From positions 1 through 64,000 of the forward strand of contig NZ_LQPC01000019.1 of the NCBI RefSeq assembly GCF_002101705.1: a stretch of DNA of 64,000 bases, read 5' to 3'. Shown here in pieces: positions 32,781 to 43,596 of the stretch. The notes beneath the pieces were generated by a model. That model made no database searches. It was given only the letters and a program-made list of their open reading frames with translations, and was not told the origin of the DNA. The position numbers and the translations under genes were made by a program. The stretch is from Mycolicibacterium iranicum. Lineage in GTDB: Bacteria; Actinomycetota; Actinomycetes; Mycobacteriales; Mycobacteriaceae. Each line of letters opens with the position of its first letter. The stretch's first letter is position 1.

Positions 32781-32799
32781 CGGGCAGATGTGCTGCCCG
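32781..32799 (+). promoter_or_regulatory. Hairpin in the pbpB-murE gap
   Basis: CGGGCAG (32781-32787) pairs with CTGCCCG (32793-32799) around ATGTG. There is no U-tract. It lies in the only sizeable gap (63 bp) within rsmH-ftsQ. A TACTGT (32809-32814) nine bases before the murE ATG could be a -10 for internal transcription with a nearly leaderless mRNA. In M. tuberculosis unrelated genes occupy this interval. Confidence 0.35.
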
Positions 32800-32823
32800 G
32801 GCGGTCGGTACTGTGTCAAAGCC

Positions 32824-34344
32824 ATGAATCTGCGCCCCAGCCATCCCGTCGGTCTGTCGCTCGGCGCGCTGCCCGGTCTGGTCGCCGCGGTGCCGGCCGA
32901 TGCCGCTGCGCTTCCTGAGGTTCTGCTCACCGGCGTCACACTGAGGGGCCAGGACGCGCAACCGGGTGATCTGTTCGCTGCGCTGCCGGGGTCCCGAGCG
33001 CACGGGGCCCGCTACGCGGCAGAGGCTGTCGAGCGCGGTGCGGTGGCGGTGCTGACCGACGAGGACGGCGTCGCCGAGATCGCCGGGCGTGACGGCCTGG
33101 CGGTGCCGATAGTGGTGCATCCGCAACCGCGCGCGGTATTGGGAGAGGTCGCCGCCGCCGTCTACGGTCGGCCGTCGGATCATCTGCGCGTCATCGGTGT
33201 GACCGGCACGTCCGGCAAGACGACCACCACCTATCTGGTCGAGGCCGGCCTGCGCGCCGCGGATCGGGTGGCTGGGCTGATCGGTACCGTCGGCGTCAGG
33301 GTCGACGGCCGTCAGCAGCAGGGTGGACTGACCACGCCGGAAGCACCCGAGCTCCAGGCGCTGCTGGCGGTCATGCTCGAACAGGGGGTGGACACCGTGG
33401 TGATGGAGGTGTCGAGTCACGCATTGACCCTCGGCCGCGTCGACGGCGTGTCGTTCGCCGTCGGCGGCTTCACCAATCTGTCGCGGGACCATCTCGACTT
33501 CCATCCGACGATGGAGGACTACTTCGACGCCAAGGCGCGCCTGTTCGATCCGGCCTCACCGACACACGCCGCCGAGTCGGTCATCTGCGTCGACGACGAG
33601 TGGGGCCGGGCGATGGTGGCCCGCGCGGGCAAGGCGGTGACCGTGAGTGCGACAGGTCAGGCCGACTGGCGGGTCGAGGACATCCGCTCATCGGCCGAAG
33701 GCGGCGCGCAGAACTTTCTCGCCGTCGACCCCGCCGGGGTTCACCACAGGCTGCAGATCGGGCTGCCGGGCAGCTACAACGTCGCCAACTGCCTTCTGGC
33801 GGTGGCACTGCTCGATGCGGTGGGGGTGTCGCCGGAGCAGGCCGCACCGGGACTGCGCGCCGCCACCGTGCCCGGCCGCCTCGAGACCGTCGACCGCGGC
33901 CAGCCGTTCCTCGCGCTCGTCGACTACGCCCACAAGCCGGGCGCGTTGCGCGCCGTGCTCGCGACCCTTCGCGAGCACTGCGACGGGCGGCTGGCCGTCG
34001 TGTTCGGCGCCGGCGGCAACCGGGACGCCGGGAAACGTGAGCCGATGGGCCGGGTGGCCGCCGAGTTGGCGGACCTTGTGGTGGTGACCGACGACAATCC
34101 GCGCGACGAGGATCCCGCCGCCATTCGCGCGGCGATCCTGAAAGGTACTGAAGGCGCTCCTGTCGAGGTCGTCGAGATCGGTGACCGGCGCGCCGCGATC
34201 GATCATGCAGTGGCGTGGGCACAGGCAGGGGACATCGTGTTGGTCGCGGGCAAAGGCCACGAGGCGGGCCAGACCAGCAAGGGCCAGACGCGGCCCTTCG
34301 ATGACCGCGAGGAGCTCGCCGCGGCACTGGAGGCGAGGCCGTGA
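32824..34344 (+). CDS. murE: UDP-MurNAc-tripeptide (meso-DAP-adding) ligase MurE
   Basis: The 506-residue Mur ligase adds meso-diaminopimelate to UDP-MurNAc-L-Ala-D-Glu. The ATP loop GTSGKTTT is at residues 128-135, the second substrate region is TTPEAPELQ, and the DAP-selecting motif DNPR is at 424-427, which fixes the third residue as DAP rather than lysine. ATG 32824 is chosen; an ATG at 32788 would add 12 unrelated residues. Overlaps murF by four bases. Confidence 0.96.
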   Translation: MNLRPSHPVGLSLGALPGLVAAVPADAAALPEVLLTGVTLRGQDAQPGDLFAALPGSRAHGARYAAEAVERGAVAVLTDEDGVAEIAGRDGLAVPIVVHPQPRAVLGEVAAAVYGRPSDHLRVIGVTGTSGKTTTTYLVEAGLRAADRVAGLIGTVGVRVDGRQQQGGLTTPEAPELQALLAVMLEQGVDTVVMEVSSHALTLGRVDGVSFAVGGFTNLSRDHLDFHPTMEDYFDAKARLFDPASPTHAAESVICVDDEWGRAMVARAGKAVTVSATGQADWRVEDIRSSAEGGAQNFLAVDPAGVHHRLQIGLPGSYNVANCLLAVALLDAVGVSPEQAAPGLRAATVPGRLETVDRGQPFLALVDYAHKPGALRAVLATLREHCDGRLAVVFGAGGNRDAGKREPMGRVAAELADLVVVTDDNPRDEDPAAIRAAILKGTEGAPVEVVEIGDRRAAIDHAVAWAQAGDIVLVAGKGHEAGQTSKGQTRPFDDREELAAALEARP

Positions 34345-35834
34345 TCGCGCTGACCCTGAGCCGGATCGCCGAGATCGTCGGCGGCCGGCTCGCCGACGTG
34401 TCCGCCGACGAGGCGAGCCGCATCAAGGTGACGGGCACAGTCGAGTTCGACTCCAGGAAGGTGACTGCCGGCGGTCTGTTCCTCGCGCTTCCGGGCGCAC
34501 GCACGGACGGGCACGACTTCGCCGGCACAGCCATCGACGCGGGCGCGGTAGCGGTGCTGGCGGCCCGCCCGGTCGGGGTGCCCGCGATCGTCGTCGACCC
34601 GGTGGCCCCGGACGCCGGGGCCGCGGGGACGGCGGGGGTGCTCGAACACGACGCCGACGGCTCCGGTGCCGGGGTGCTCGCCGCGCTGGCACGGCTGGCG
34701 GCCGCGGTGGCCGCCGAACTCGTCGCCGACGGGTTGACGATCATCGGCATCACCGGCTCGTCGGGCAAGACGTCGACCAAAGACCTCATCGCCGCGGTTC
34801 TCGCCCCGCTCGGCGAGGTGATCGCCCCGCCGGGGTCCTTCAACAACGAGCTCGGCCATCCCTGGACAGTGCTGCGCGCCACCCCCTCGACGGATTTCCT
34901 GGTGCTGGAGATGTCGGCGCGTCACCCCGGCAACATCGCCGCCCTGGCCCGGATCGCCCCGCCCTCGATCGGCGCGGTGCTCAATGTCGGCACCGCCCAT
35001 CTCGGTGAGTTCGGCTCGCGCGAAGCCATCGCCACGACGAAATCTGAGCTGCCACAGGCAGTTCCGGCTTCCGGCGTGGTGATCCTCAACGCCGATGACC
35101 CGGTCGTCTCCGCGATGGCGGACAAGACGGCCGCCCGGGTGGTGCGGGTGGGCCGCGGACCTGACGCAGACGTGCGCGCCGACGGGGTCAGCTTGGATCC
35201 GCTGGCGCGGCCCAGTTTCACGCTGCACGCAGCAGGCTCCCAGGTCCCCGTCACCCTCGCGGTGCACGGCGACCACCAGGTGTCCAACGCGCTGACGGCC
35301 GCGGCCATCGCGCTGGAGTGCGGCGCCACGCTGGAGCAGGTGGCGGCATCACTGGCCGCGGCGGGTCCGGCGTCGCGGCACCGGATGCAGGTCAGCACCC
35401 GCGGCGACGGCGTGACGATCATCAACGACGCCTACAACGCGAACCCGGATTCGATGGCCGCCGGGCTCAAAGCGCTCGCCTGGATGGCCAGGGAAGCCCG
35501 CAGCTTTGCCGTGCTGGGCGAGATGGCCGAGCTCGGCGAGGACTCGATAAGCGAGCATGACCGCATCGGCAGACTGGCCGTGCGCTTAGATGTCTCTCGA
35601 CTCATCGTCGTCGGATCCGGGAGGCCTATGAGCGCCATGCTGCACGGGGCGGTCATGGAAGGGTCGTGGGGATCGGAGGTGACCCAGGTCGCCGACGCCG
35701 ACGCCGCGCTCGCGCTGTTGCGTGACGAACTTCAGGACGGCGACGTGGTCCTGGTGAAGGCGTCCAACTCCGCCGGTCTGGGCGCGCTGGCCGATGCGCT
35801 GGCAGCCGACGCGACCGGCGAGGGCGCTCGATGA
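34341..35834 (+). CDS. murF: UDP-MurNAc-pentapeptide synthetase MurF
   Basis: The 497-residue enzyme ligates D-Ala-D-Ala to UDP-MurNAc-tripeptide, completing the cytoplasmic pentapeptide. The ATP loop is [14 protein letters not shown], followed by [12 protein letters not shown] and the domain-3 motif [11 protein letters not shown]. The start is GTG 34341 in GTGA overlap with murE. A Gly/Ala-rich insert (~95-120) lies between domains 1 and 2. Confidence 0.96.
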   Translation: MIALTLSRIAEIVGGRLADVSADEASRIKVTGTVEFDSRKVTAGGLFLALPGARTDGHDFAGTAIDAGAVAVLAARPVGVPAIVVDPVAPDAGAAGTAGVLEHDADGSGAGVLAALARLAAAVAAELVADGLTIIGITGSSGKTSTKDLIAAVLAPLGEVIAPPGSFNNELGHPWTVLRATPSTDFLVLEMSARHPGNIAALARIAPPSIGAVLNVGTAHLGEFGSREAIATTKSELPQAVPASGVVILNADDPVVSAMADKTAARVVRVGRGPDADVRADGVSLDPLARPSFTLHAAGSQVPVTLAVHGDHQVSNALTAAAIALECGATLEQVAASLAAAGPASRHRMQVSTRGDGVTIINDAYNANPDSMAAGLKALAWMAREARSFAVLGEMAELGEDSISEHDRIGRLAVRLDVSRLIVVGSGRPMSAMLHGAVMEGSWGSEVTQVADADAALALLRDELQDGDVVLVKASNSAGLGALADALAADATGEGAR

Positions 35835-36910
35835 GGCAGATCCTGATCGCGGTCGCGATCGCGGTGGCGGTGGCGATCCTGCTGACCCCGGTGCTGATCC
35901 GGTTGTTCACCCGGCAGGGGTTCGGCCATGAGATCCGCGAGGACGGCCCACCCAGCCACCACAAGAAGCGCGGTACTCCGTCGATGGGTGGCGTGGCGAT
36001 TCTGGCGGGTATCTGGGCCAGCTATTTCGGCACCCACCTGGTCGGCGTGCTGATGGACGGAAAAGGTCCGTCGGCCTCGGGGCTGCTGGTCCTCGGGCTT
36101 GCCACGTCGCTGGGTGTCGTCGGTTTCCTCGACGATCTGATCAAGCTGCGGCGCGCGCGCAACCTGGGTCTGAACAAGACGGCCAAGACGGTCGGAATCC
36201 TGGTCGCCGCGGTGCTGTTCGGTGTGCTCGCGCTGCAGTTCCGCAACGCCGACGGGCTCACCCCGGGCAGCGCCGAGCTGTCCTACGTGCGCGAGATCGC
36301 GACGGTCACACTCGCGCCCGCGGTGTTTGTGCTGTTCTGCGTGGTGATTGTCAGCGCCTGGTCAAATGCGGTGAACTTCACCGACGGGCTCGACGGCCTC
36401 GCCGCAGGCGCGATGGCGATGGTCTGCGCGGCCTATGTGTTGATCACCTTCTGGCAGTTCCGCAACGCCTGCGCGACCAGCCCCGGTGTGGGTTGCTACA
36501 ACGTGCGCGACCCGCTCGATCTCGCGATCATCGCCGCGGCCACCGCCGGAGCTTGTATCGGGTTCCTGTGGTGGAACGCCGCGCCGGCCAAGATCTTCAT
36601 GGGTGACACGGGCTCACTGGCGCTCGGCGGCATCATCGCAGGCCTGTCGGTCACCAGTCGCACCGAGATGCTCGCCGTCGTCCTGGGCGCCCTGTTCGTC
36701 GCGGAGGTCACCTCGGTCGTGGTGCAGATCCTCGCGTTCCGCACCACCGGACGCCGGGTGTTCCGGATGGCGCCGTTTCACCACCACTTCGAATTGGTGG
36801 GTTGGGCCGAGACGACGGTGATCATCCGGTTCTGGTTGTTGACCGCCATCGCCTGCGGTCTGGGTGTGGCGCTCTTCTACAGCGAATGGTTGACCACTGT
36901 CGGGGCTTGA
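35831..36910 (+). CDS. mraY: Phospho-MurNAc-pentapeptide translocase MraY
   Basis: The 359-residue ten-helix membrane enzyme transfers phospho-MurNAc-pentapeptide to undecaprenyl phosphate to give lipid I. Catalytic aspartates D101/D102 (FLDDLIKL), [10 protein letters not shown], the [11 protein letters not shown] loop and the HHH triad in FHHHFEL are all present. ATGA overlap with murF. Its stop codon lies in the loop of a short GGGGC/GCCCC hairpin (36902-36915) at the junction with murD. Confidence 0.97.
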   Translation: MRQILIAVAIAVAVAILLTPVLIRLFTRQGFGHEIREDGPPSHHKKRGTPSMGGVAILAGIWASYFGTHLVGVLMDGKGPSASGLLVLGLATSLGVVGFLDDLIKLRRARNLGLNKTAKTVGILVAAVLFGVLALQFRNADGLTPGSAELSYVREIATVTLAPAVFVLFCVVIVSAWSNAVNFTDGLDGLAAGAMAMVCAAYVLITFWQFRNACATSPGVGCYNVRDPLDLAIIAAATAGACIGFLWWNAAPAKIFMGDTGSLALGGIIAGLSVTSRTEMLAVVLGALFVAEVTSVVVQILAFRTTGRRVFRMAPFHHHFELVGWAETTVIIRFWLLTAIACGLGVALFYSEWLTTVGA

Positions 36911-38357
36911 GCCCCTGGCCGAGGGCGCGCGTGTCCTCGTCACGGGTGCGCGCGTCACCGGCCGGGCCATTCTTGCGGCGCTGACACCACTCGGGGCGCG
37001 AGCCACGCTGACCGACGACAGCCCCGCCGCACTGACCGCGTTCGCCCAGCAGGGCGTGGAGGTACTCGATCCCGCCGCCGCCGTCGACCGGATCACCGAT
37101 ATCGAGCTCGTGGTCACCAGCCCGGGCGTCCCGCCCACCGCGCCGGTGCTGGCCGCCGCCGCGGGGGCAGGCATTCCGATCTGGGGGGACGTGGAACTGG
37201 CCTGGCGGCTGGACAGGTCCGGCCGGTTCGGCCCGCCCCGGAAGTGGTTGGTGGTGACGGGCACGAACGGGAAGACGACGACGACGTCGATGCTGTTCGC
37301 GATGCTCGAGGCGGCAGGCATGCGGGCCGTGCTGTGCGGAAATATCGGCGACCCGGTCCTGTCGCTGCTGGACCGTCCGGCCGATGTGCTGGCCGTCGAG
37401 CTGTCCAGCTTCCAGCTGCACTGGGCGCCGTCGCTGCGCCCCGAGGCCGGCGTGGTGCTCAACGTCGCCGAGGATCACCTCGACTGGCACGGTTCGATGC
37501 AGGCGTATGCCGCTGACAAGGCGCGGGTCTTGACGGGTCGGGTCGCTGTCGGGGGCCTGGACGACGCTGTCGCGGCCGGACTGCTGCGGGATTCGCAGGC
37601 ACCGGTCAAGGTCGGCTTCCGGCTCGGTGAGCCGATGCCCGGAGAGTTGGGGGTTCGGGGTGGCATGCTGGTTGACCGGGCGTTCGGTGACGACGTGGCG
37701 CTCGCGGCCGCCGACACCATCCCGGTCGCCGGACCTGTCGGTGTGCTGGATGCGCTCGCGGCGGCGGCACTCGCCCGCGCGGTCGACGTGCCCGCCGAGG
37801 CAATCGCCAAGGCGCTGGCGGCCTTCCGGGTGGGCAGGCACCGCGCTGAGGTCGTCGCCGTCTCCGAGGGCATCACTTACGTCGACGACTCCAAGGCAAC
37901 CAACCCGCACGCCGCCCAGGCGTCGATCAACGCGTTCGCGCGAGTGGTCTGGGTGGCTGGAGGTTTGCTCAAAGGTGCGTCGGTCGACGAGATGGTCGCC
38001 GCGACGGCGCATCGCCTGGCCGGTGCGGTACTGATCGGGCAGGACAGAGCGGTCATCGGCAACGCGTTATCGCGACACGCGCCGGATGTCCCCGTCGTCG
38101 AGCTTGTGACGAGGGAGGATTCTGTGGTGCATGAGAACGATGTGGCCGGTGTTACTCGTGTGACTCGGATGGTCGAGGTCGGCGCCAGGCCGCTCGGAGA
38201 GGCTGTCATGGCCGCAGCCGTGGACGCCGCACGCAGTCTGGCCAAGCGAGGCGACACCGTGCTGCTCGCCCCCGCCGGGGCTTCGTTCGATCAGTTCACG
38301 AGCTACGGGCACCGCGGCGACACCTTCGCCGCGGCCGTGCGCGCAGCGACCGGGTAG
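36897..38357 (+). CDS. murD: UDP-MurNAc-L-alanine:D-glutamate ligase MurD, non-canonical start
   Basis: MurD adds D-glutamate to UDP-MurNAc-L-Ala. The ATP loop [37 protein letters not shown] and the C-terminal [10 protein letters not shown] and [10 protein letters not shown] motifs are intact. The Rossmann-like N-terminal domain ([15 protein letters not shown]...VVTSPGVPP) is encoded from ~36900, but the first ATG/GTG/TTG in frame is GTG 37056, which would remove ~53 residues including the UDP-binding glycine loop. The frame is closed by TGA at 36891-36893. CTG 36897 is the best start: it gives 486 residues, the length of the M. tuberculosis enzyme, and overlaps mraY by 14 bases. Confidence 0.88.
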   Translation: MSGLEPLAEGARVLVTGARVTGRAILAALTPLGARATLTDDSPAALTAFAQQGVEVLDPAAAVDRITDIELVVTSPGVPPTAPVLAAAAGAGIPIWGDVELAWRLDRSGRFGPPRKWLVVTGTNGKTTTTSMLFAMLEAAGMRAVLCGNIGDPVLSLLDRPADVLAVELSSFQLHWAPSLRPEAGVVLNVAEDHLDWHGSMQAYAADKARVLTGRVAVGGLDDAVAAGLLRDSQAPVKVGFRLGEPMPGELGVRGGMLVDRAFGDDVALAAADTIPVAGPVGVLDALAAAALARAVDVPAEAIAKALAAFRVGRHRAEVVAVSEGITYVDDSKATNPHAAQASINAFARVVWVAGGLLKGASVDEMVAATAHRLAGAVLIGQDRAVIGNALSRHAPDVPVVELVTREDSVVHENDVAGVTRVTRMVEVGARPLGEAVMAAAVDAARSLAKRGDTVLLAPAGASFDQFTSYGHRGDTFAAAVRAATG

Positions 38358-38361
38358 ACCC

Positions 38362-39897
38362 GTGAGCACCATCCTCCACCGGCTGCGCAGCCGCCGCGCC
38401 AACCCGGCGAACGACGACGGACATACCGGCAAGCCGGCCGCCGCCCCGGCCGCTCAAGCGGCAATCGCCATGCCGCGCACCCGCATCGGCGCATGGCTGA
38501 GCAGACCCATGACCTCGTTCCACCTGATCGTGGCGATCACCGCGCTGTTGATCACCATGGGTCTGACGATGGTGCTGTCGGCCTCGGGCGTGTACTCCTA
38601 CGACACCGACGGTTCGCCGTGGTCGGTATTCGCCAAGCAGCTGCTGTGGACCGTGATCGGACTGTTCGCGTTCTATGTTGCGCTGAGGACGCCGGTGGCC
38701 ATCATGCGCCGCTTCGCCTTCCTCGGCTACGGCTTCACCATCGTCCTGCTCGTGCTCGTGCTCATCCCGGGAATCGGCAAGGTGGCCAACGGTTCTCGCG
38801 GCTGGTTCGTCGTGGCCGGGTTCTCGATGCAGCCCTCGGAGCTGGCCAAGATCGCGCTGGCGATCTGGGGCGCCCACCTGCTGGCGGCCCGGCGCATGGA
38901 GCACGCCTCACTGCGCGAGATGCTGGTGCCGCTGGTGCCCGCCGCGGTGATCGCGCTCGCCCTGATCGTCGCGCAGCCCGACCTCGGGCAGACGCTGTCG
39001 ATGGGTGTCATCTTGCTCGGTCTGCTCTGGTACGCCGGCCTGCCGCTTCGGGTGTTCCTGACCTCCCTGGGAGCCGTCCTGGTCTCCGGCGTGATCCTGG
39101 CGCTCGCCGAGGGCTACCGCTCGGCGCGCGTGCAGTCGTGGCTCAACCCCGGCGCCGACGCCCAGGGTTCGGGCTATCAGGCCCGGCAGGCCCGCTTCGC
39201 GCTCGCCAACGGCGGCGTGTTCGGTGACGGTCTCGGTCAGGGCACCGCCAAATGGAACTATCTGCCCAACGCGCACAACGACTTCATCTTCGCGATCATC
39301 GGTGAGGAGCTCGGTTTCATCGGTGCGGCGGGCCTGCTGGTGCTGTTCGGATTGTTCGCCTACACGGGAATGCGGATCGCGCGCCGCTCCGCCGACCCGT
39401 TCCTGCGCCTGCTCACCGCCACCGCGACGCTGTGGATCCTGTCCCAGGTGTTCATCAACGTCGGCTACGTCGTGGGGCTCCTTCCCGTCACCGGCCTGCA
39501 GCTCCCGCTGATCTCCTCGGGCGGCACCTCGACGGCCACCACGCTCCTCATGATCGGCATTATGGCCAACGCCGCGCGTCACGAGCCCGAAGCGGTGGCC
39601 GCGCTGCGCGCAGGCCGCGACGACCGGGTCAACCGCATCCTGCGGCTGCCGCTGCCTGCGCCGTATGTGCCCACCCGCACCGAGGCGCTGCGCGACCGGC
39701 TGCGTCGCCGCCCCAACCAGCCCGACAAGGCTCCCCGCGCGGCCAGAGACAAGAAGTCGTCCACCAAGACCAAGCCCCGCAAGCCGCAGCCCGCCCGGCA
39801 CCCGGTGCGGTCCGGGAGGCCGTCCGGCGGCTACGGTGATACCCAGCGCAATCAGGGCCGGAGGGCTCGCACATTGGAAGGTCAGCGTTACGGGTGA
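38362..39897 (+). CDS. ftsW: Septal peptidoglycan glycosyltransferase FtsW (SEDS)
   Basis: The 511-residue SEDS-family polymerase partners PbpB at the septum. Ten membrane helices run from ~50 to 415. The family signatures [23 protein letters not shown] and [17 protein letters not shown] are visible, with the catalytic aspartate of extracellular loop 4 in the first. The N-terminal ~45 residues and the C-terminal ~85 are basic and cytoplasmic, an actinobacterial feature (M. tuberculosis FtsW binds FtsZ through its tail). GTG start four bases after murD; GTGA overlap with murG. Confidence 0.95.
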   Translation: MSTILHRLRSRRANPANDDGHTGKPAAAPAAQAAIAMPRTRIGAWLSRPMTSFHLIVAITALLITMGLTMVLSASGVYSYDTDGSPWSVFAKQLLWTVIGLFAFYVALRTPVAIMRRFAFLGYGFTIVLLVLVLIPGIGKVANGSRGWFVVAGFSMQPSELAKIALAIWGAHLLAARRMEHASLREMLVPLVPAAVIALALIVAQPDLGQTLSMGVILLGLLWYAGLPLRVFLTSLGAVLVSGVILALAEGYRSARVQSWLNPGADAQGSGYQARQARFALANGGVFGDGLGQGTAKWNYLPNAHNDFIFAIIGEELGFIGAAGLLVLFGLFAYTGMRIARRSADPFLRLLTATATLWILSQVFINVGYVVGLLPVTGLQLPLISSGGTSTATTLLMIGIMANAARHEPEAVAALRAGRDDRVNRILRLPLPAPYVPTRTEALRDRLRRRPNQPDKAPRAARDKKSSTKTKPRKPQPARHPVRSGRPSGGYGDTQRNQGRRARTLEGQRYG

Positions 39898-41069
39898 CGG
39901 GGATTTCTTTCCCGGCGGGGCAGGAGCGCAGCGACCGGGGGATATCGGTCCCGGCGGGGCAGGAGCGCAGCGACCGGGGGATATCGGTCGTTCTCGCCGG
40001 CGGCGGCACGGCAGGCCACGTCGAACCCGCGATGGCGGTCGCCGATGCGTTGACCGCGCTGGACCCGCAGGTGCGCATCACCGCGCTCGGCACCCAGCGG
40101 GGCCTGGAGACCAGGCTGGTGCCCCAGCGCGGATATGACCTCAAGCTGATCACCCCGGTCCCGCTGCCGCGCAAGCTCTCCGCCGACCTCATCCGGCTGC
40201 CGATGCGGGTGCGGAAAGCGGTCAGGGAGACGCGGGCGGTGCTCGACGAGGTTTCCGCCGATGTCGTCATCGGGTTCGGCGGTTACGTGGCGGTGCCGGC
40301 GTATCTGGCCGCCCGGCGCCGCGTGCCGGTGGTGGTCCACGAAGCCAACGCCAGTGCCGGATGGGCCAACAAGGTCGGCGCCCGGTCGGCTGTGCGCGTG
40401 CTCTCCGCCGTTCCCGATCCGGGTCTGGGACGCGTCGAGGTGGTGGGAGTGCCTGTGCGCGAGACGATCACCTCTCTGGACCGCATGGCGTTGCGCGCAG
40501 AGGCGCGGGCGCACTTCGGGTTCGCCCACGACGCGAAGGTGCTTCTGGTGTTCGGCGGGTCCCAGGGCGCACAGTCGCTGAACCGGGCGGTCTCGGGGGC
40601 TGCCGAAAGCCTTGCCGCCGCGGGCATCTCGGTGCTCCACGCGCACGGGCCGAAAAACACCCTGGATCTGCGCACGCCGCGACCGGGCGATCCGCCGTAC
40701 GTGGCGGTGCCCTACCTCGACCGGATGGATCTCGCTTATGCCGCCGCGGATCTGGCGGTGTGCCGGTCGGGGGCGATGACGGTCGCCGAGGTCAGCGCGG
40801 TGGGGTTGCCCGCGGTGTATGTGCCGCTGCCCATCGGTAACGGCGAGCAACGACTGAACGCACTCCCGGTGGTCGAGGCGGGCGGCGGCATCCTCGTCGA
40901 CGACCTTTCTCTCACATCGGAATTCGTCGCAGGAACGGTGTCCGATCTACTCGGCGACGAGGCCGGTATCAAGGCGATGACAGCCGCTGCGGTGCGGGCG
41001 GGGCACCCCGACGCGGCCCGCCGGGTGGCCGAGATCGCACTCGACGTCGCGCGCGGGGGGCGGCGATGA
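39894..41069 (+). CDS. murG: UDP-GlcNAc:lipid I N-acetylglucosaminyltransferase MurG
   Basis: The 391-residue GT28 enzyme makes lipid II from lipid I at the membrane. The first glycine loop [10 protein letters not shown], the second [10 protein letters not shown], and the UDP-binding ...[11 protein letters not shown] are present. Unusually, GTG 39894 is followed by two 13-residue copies of [13 protein letters not shown] before the conserved ISVVLAGGG strand, extending the N-terminus by ~27 residues. No alternative ATG/GTG/TTG exists between 39894 and the glycine loop. GTGA overlap with ftsW, ATGA overlap with murC. Confidence 0.94.
   Translation: MTGISFPAGQERSDRGISVPAGQERSDRGISVVLAGGGTAGHVEPAMAVADALTALDPQVRITALGTQRGLETRLVPQRGYDLKLITPVPLPRKLSADLIRLPMRVRKAVRETRAVLDEVSADVVIGFGGYVAVPAYLAARRRVPVVVHEANASAGWANKVGARSAVRVLSAVPDPGLGRVEVVGVPVRETITSLDRMALRAEARAHFGFAHDAKVLLVFGGSQGAQSLNRAVSGAAESLAAAGISVLHAHGPKNTLDLRTPRPGDPPYVAVPYLDRMDLAYAAADLAVCRSGAMTVAEVSAVGLPAVYVPLPIGNGEQRLNALPVVEAGGGILVDDLSLTSEFVAGTVSDLLGDEAGIKAMTAAAVRAGHPDAARRVAEIALDVARGGRR
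39900..39977 (+). repeat. In-frame 39-bp tandem duplication at the murG 5' end
   Basis: Two 39-base units (39900-39938 and 39939-39977) share CCGGCGGGGCAGGAGCGCAG and GCGACCGGGG and differ mainly in TTTCTTT versus ATCGGT at their start; a third, partial unit (GGGATATCGGTC) continues into the murG core at 39978. The insert keeps the reading frame and lies right after the start codon. Confidence 0.85.
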
Positions 41070-42475
41070 CCACGGACCTGCCGGAGGAACTGCAGCGCGT
41101 CCATATGGTCGGCATCGGCGGAGCCGGTATGTCGGGCATCGCGCGCATCCTGCTCGACCGCGGGGGACTGGTGTCGGGGTCGGACGCCAAGGACTCTCGC
41201 GGGCTGATCGCATTGCGGGCCCGCGGCGCCCAAGTTCGCGTCGGCCACGATCCGGCGGCGCTGGACATGCTGCCCGGCGGGCCGACCGCGGTGGTCACCA
41301 CACACGCCGCGATCCCGAAGACCAACCCGGAGCTGGTCGAGGCCCGCAACCGCGGCATCCCGGTCATTCTGCGGCCCGCCGTGCTGGCCAAGTTGATGGC
41401 GGGTTACACGACGCTGATGGTGACGGGTACGCACGGTAAGACGACCACGACGTCGATGATCATCGTTGCGTTGCAGCACAGCGGTTTCGACCCGTCCTTC
41501 GCCGTCGGCGGCGACTTCGGGCAGGCGGGTACGAACGCTCACCACGGCAGTGGTTCGTGCTTCGTCGCCGAGGCCGACGAAAGCGACGGCTCCCTGCTTG
41601 AGTACAGCCCGGACATCGTTGTCGTCACCAACATCGAGGCCGACCACCTCGACTTCTACGGCAGCGTCGAGGCCTACACCGCGGTCTTCGACCAGTTCGT
41701 CGAGCGCATCCGGCCCGGCGGAGCCCTGGTGGTGTGCGTCGATGATGCCGGTGCCGCGGCGCTGGGGGAGCGCGCCGCCGCGCTCGGGGTGCGGGTGCTG
41801 CGCTACGGCAGTGCCCAGGATCTCGACGCCACGCTGGTCGAGTGGACACAGCAGGGCACCGGCGCGGTCGCCGAGATCAGGCTGCGGGGCGAGAGCGGCC
41901 CTCGTGTCGTGCGACTGTCGGTGCCGGGCAGGCACATGGCGCTCAACGCGCTGGGCGCTCTTCTGGCGGCGATCGAGGCCGGCGCACCGGTGGACACGGT
42001 GCTCGAGGGGCTCGCCGGATTCGACGGCGTCCGACGCCGCTTCGAGTTGGTCGGAACCGCCAACGGGGTCCGGGTTTTCGACGACTACGGCCATCACCCC
42101 ACAGAAGTGCGGGTCACGCTCGCCGCATTGCGTGCCGCGGTCGAGGGGCAGGGACGCGCGATCGCGGTTTTCCAACCCCATTTGTATTCGCGCACAGAGA
42201 CTTTCGCCGCCGAGTTCGGTGAGGCGCTGAGCGCCGCCGACGAGGTCTTCGTCTTGGACGTCTACGCCGCGCGGGAGCAGCCTCTGGCCGGGATCAGCGG
42301 GGCTACCGTTGCCGACGCGGTGACCGCGCCCGTGACGTACGTGCCCGACTTCTCCGCGGTGGCAGCCCGGGTAGCGGCATCTGTGGCCCCTGGCGACGTC
42401 GTGGTGACGATGGGCGCCGGGGATGTCACGCTGCTGGGCCGCGAGATCCTTGCTGAAGTTGAGGCCAGGGCATGA
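41066..42475 (+). CDS. murC: UDP-N-acetylmuramate:L-alanine ligase MurC
   Basis: The 469-residue ligase adds the first amino acid, L-Ala, to UDP-MurNAc. N-terminal [18 protein letters not shown] is the MurC/Mpl glycine-rich signature; the ATP loop is [12 protein letters not shown], followed by [23 protein letters not shown] and DDYGHHPTE. The ATGA overlap with murG and murC stop/ftsQ start overlap show translational coupling. Confidence 0.96.
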   Translation: MTTDLPEELQRVHMVGIGGAGMSGIARILLDRGGLVSGSDAKDSRGLIALRARGAQVRVGHDPAALDMLPGGPTAVVTTHAAIPKTNPELVEARNRGIPVILRPAVLAKLMAGYTTLMVTGTHGKTTTTSMIIVALQHSGFDPSFAVGGDFGQAGTNAHHGSGSCFVAEADESDGSLLEYSPDIVVVTNIEADHLDFYGSVEAYTAVFDQFVERIRPGGALVVCVDDAGAAALGERAAALGVRVLRYGSAQDLDATLVEWTQQGTGAVAEIRLRGESGPRVVRLSVPGRHMALNALGALLAAIEAGAPVDTVLEGLAGFDGVRRRFELVGTANGVRVFDDYGHHPTEVRVTLAALRAAVEGQGRAIAVFQPHLYSRTETFAAEFGEALSAADEVFVLDVYAAREQPLAGISGATVADAVTAPVTYVPDFSAVAARVAASVAPGDVVVTMGAGDVTLLGREILAEVEARA

Positions 42476-43410
42476 CGGAGCCGATGGAGCCCGAGACGGC
42501 CGAGGCATCCGCGAAGTCCGAGACGCCCGAGCCATCCGAGCCGTCGGAGCCGTCGGAGCCATCCGGGACGTCCGAGACGTCCGAGAACGAGGACTTCGAG
42601 GGCCCGCGGCGGCGCGCCCGCCGTGAACGCGAGGAGCGGCGGGCGGCGCAAGCCAGGGCCACCGCGATCGAGGAGGCCCGCCGAGAGGCCAAGCGCAAGG
42701 TCCTGGGCCAGCCCGAGCCGCAGGCGAAAACCCTCGGCCGCGGCACGGTGCGGGGGCTGAAAGTCCTGATGTGGACCGCGGTACTCGCCGTCGTCGTGGT
42801 GGGCCTCGGGCTTCTGCTGTACTTCACGCCGATCATGTCGGCCCGCAGCATCGTCGTGACCGGGGTGGGGGCGGTGACGCAGGAAGAGGTGGTGGCCGCG
42901 GCGGCCGTCGCGCCGGGAACGCCGCTACTTCAGGTGAACACCGATGCCGTCGCCGAGCGGGTGGCGGGGATCCGGCGCGTCGCGTCGGCCCGGGTGCAGC
43001 GTCAGTATCCGTCGACGCTGCGCATCACGATCGTGGAGCGGGTGCCTGTGGTGGTCAGGGACTATCCCGATGGCGTGCACCTGTTCGACAAGGACGGCGT
43101 GGATTTCGCCACCGGCCCGCCGCCGCCCGGCATTCCGTACCTGGAGACCGACAACCCCGGGCCCAACGATCCGGCCACCGAAGCCGCGCTGCAGGTGATG
43201 ACGTCGTTGCGGCCCGACGTGGCCAGCCAGGTGGGCCGCGTCTCGGCGCCGTCGATGGCCTCGATCACGCTGACGTTGATCGACGGCCGGACCGTCGTGT
43301 GGGGGACGACCGACCGCACGGAGGAGAAGGCCCTCAAGCTGGCCGCCCTGTTGACCCAACCGGGCCAGGTCTACGACGTCTCCAGCCCGGATCTGCCGAC
43401 CGTCAAGTAA
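42472..43410 (+). CDS. ftsQ: Cell division protein FtsQ
   Basis: The 312-residue bitopic protein has an acidic N-terminus with Glu-Pro-Ser/Glu-Thr-Ser triplet repeats (~15-42), a basic [12 protein letters not shown] stretch, one membrane helix (~101-122), a POTRA domain ([24 protein letters not shown]) and a beta domain ([27 protein letters not shown]). It joins FtsL and FtsB to recruit FtsW/PbpB. The triplet repeats are encoded by near-perfect 9-base repeats that may vary in number. A hairpin follows the stop. Confidence 0.93.
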   Translation: MTEPMEPETAEASAKSETPEPSEPSEPSEPSGTSETSENEDFEGPRRRARREREERRAAQARATAIEEARREAKRKVLGQPEPQAKTLGRGTVRGLKVLMWTAVLAVVVVGLGLLLYFTPIMSARSIVVTGVGAVTQEEVVAAAAVAPGTPLLQVNTDAVAERVAGIRRVASARVQRQYPSTLRITIVERVPVVVRDYPDGVHLFDKDGVDFATGPPPPGIPYLETDNPGPNDPATEAALQVMTSLRPDVASQVGRVSAPSMASITLTLIDGRTVVWGTTDRTEEKALKLAALLTQPGQVYDVSSPDLPTVK

Positions 43411-43419
43411 TCCCGCGCG

Positions 43420-43440
43420 CGACACAAGAATTTCGTGTCG
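43420..43440 (+). terminator. Weak hairpin after ftsQ
   Basis: CGACAC (43420-43425) pairs with GTGTCG (43435-43440) around a 9-base loop, followed by TTTCGG. It lies ten bases after the ftsQ stop and before the ftsZ promoter region. It may attenuate transcription from the long upstream operon into ftsZ. Confidence 0.35.
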
Positions 43441-43503
43441 TTTCGGCGCGCCTGCCCGGCATGTCTGGCGCCCGGCCCTACCGTTCTGGTTGCGCGGAAC
43501 AAC

Positions 43504-43541
43504 TTGACATAACTCTAAGCCTCTTGTTGAGGTTGAGGGTT
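43504..43541 (+). promoter_or_regulatory. ftsZ upstream region: TTGACA plus imperfect 13-bp inverted repeat
   Basis: TTGACA (43504-43509) is followed directly by AACTCTAAGCCTC (43511-43523), which is inverted at GAGGTTGAGGGTT (43529-43541; 10 of 13 positions match, 5-base spacer). No TAnnnT lies at standard spacing after TTGACA. The dyad sits 56-86 bases before the ftsZ ATG and is the most structured part of the 186-bp ftsQ-ftsZ gap. It may be a regulator operator or an RNA stem (G-U pairs make 10 of 11 central pairs possible). Confidence 0.5.
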
Positions 43542-43596
43542 TGCTCCAGCGGTTATCCGTACCACGACAGGCAATCCGAAGGCAGGAAGGGCACCC

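Noticed and set aside
32781..32799. Hairpin between pbpB and murE as a full terminator
   Set aside because: No U-tract, short stem, and the cluster continues with coupled genes; kept only as a possible control element.
37056..38357. MurD starting at GTG 37056
   Set aside because: Would lose the UDP-binding glycine loop and ~53 residues of an essential enzyme.
40736..42562. 608-codon minus-strand open frame opposite murG/murC
   Set aside because: Shadow of two well-identified Mur genes, with compositional bias and no recognisable domain.
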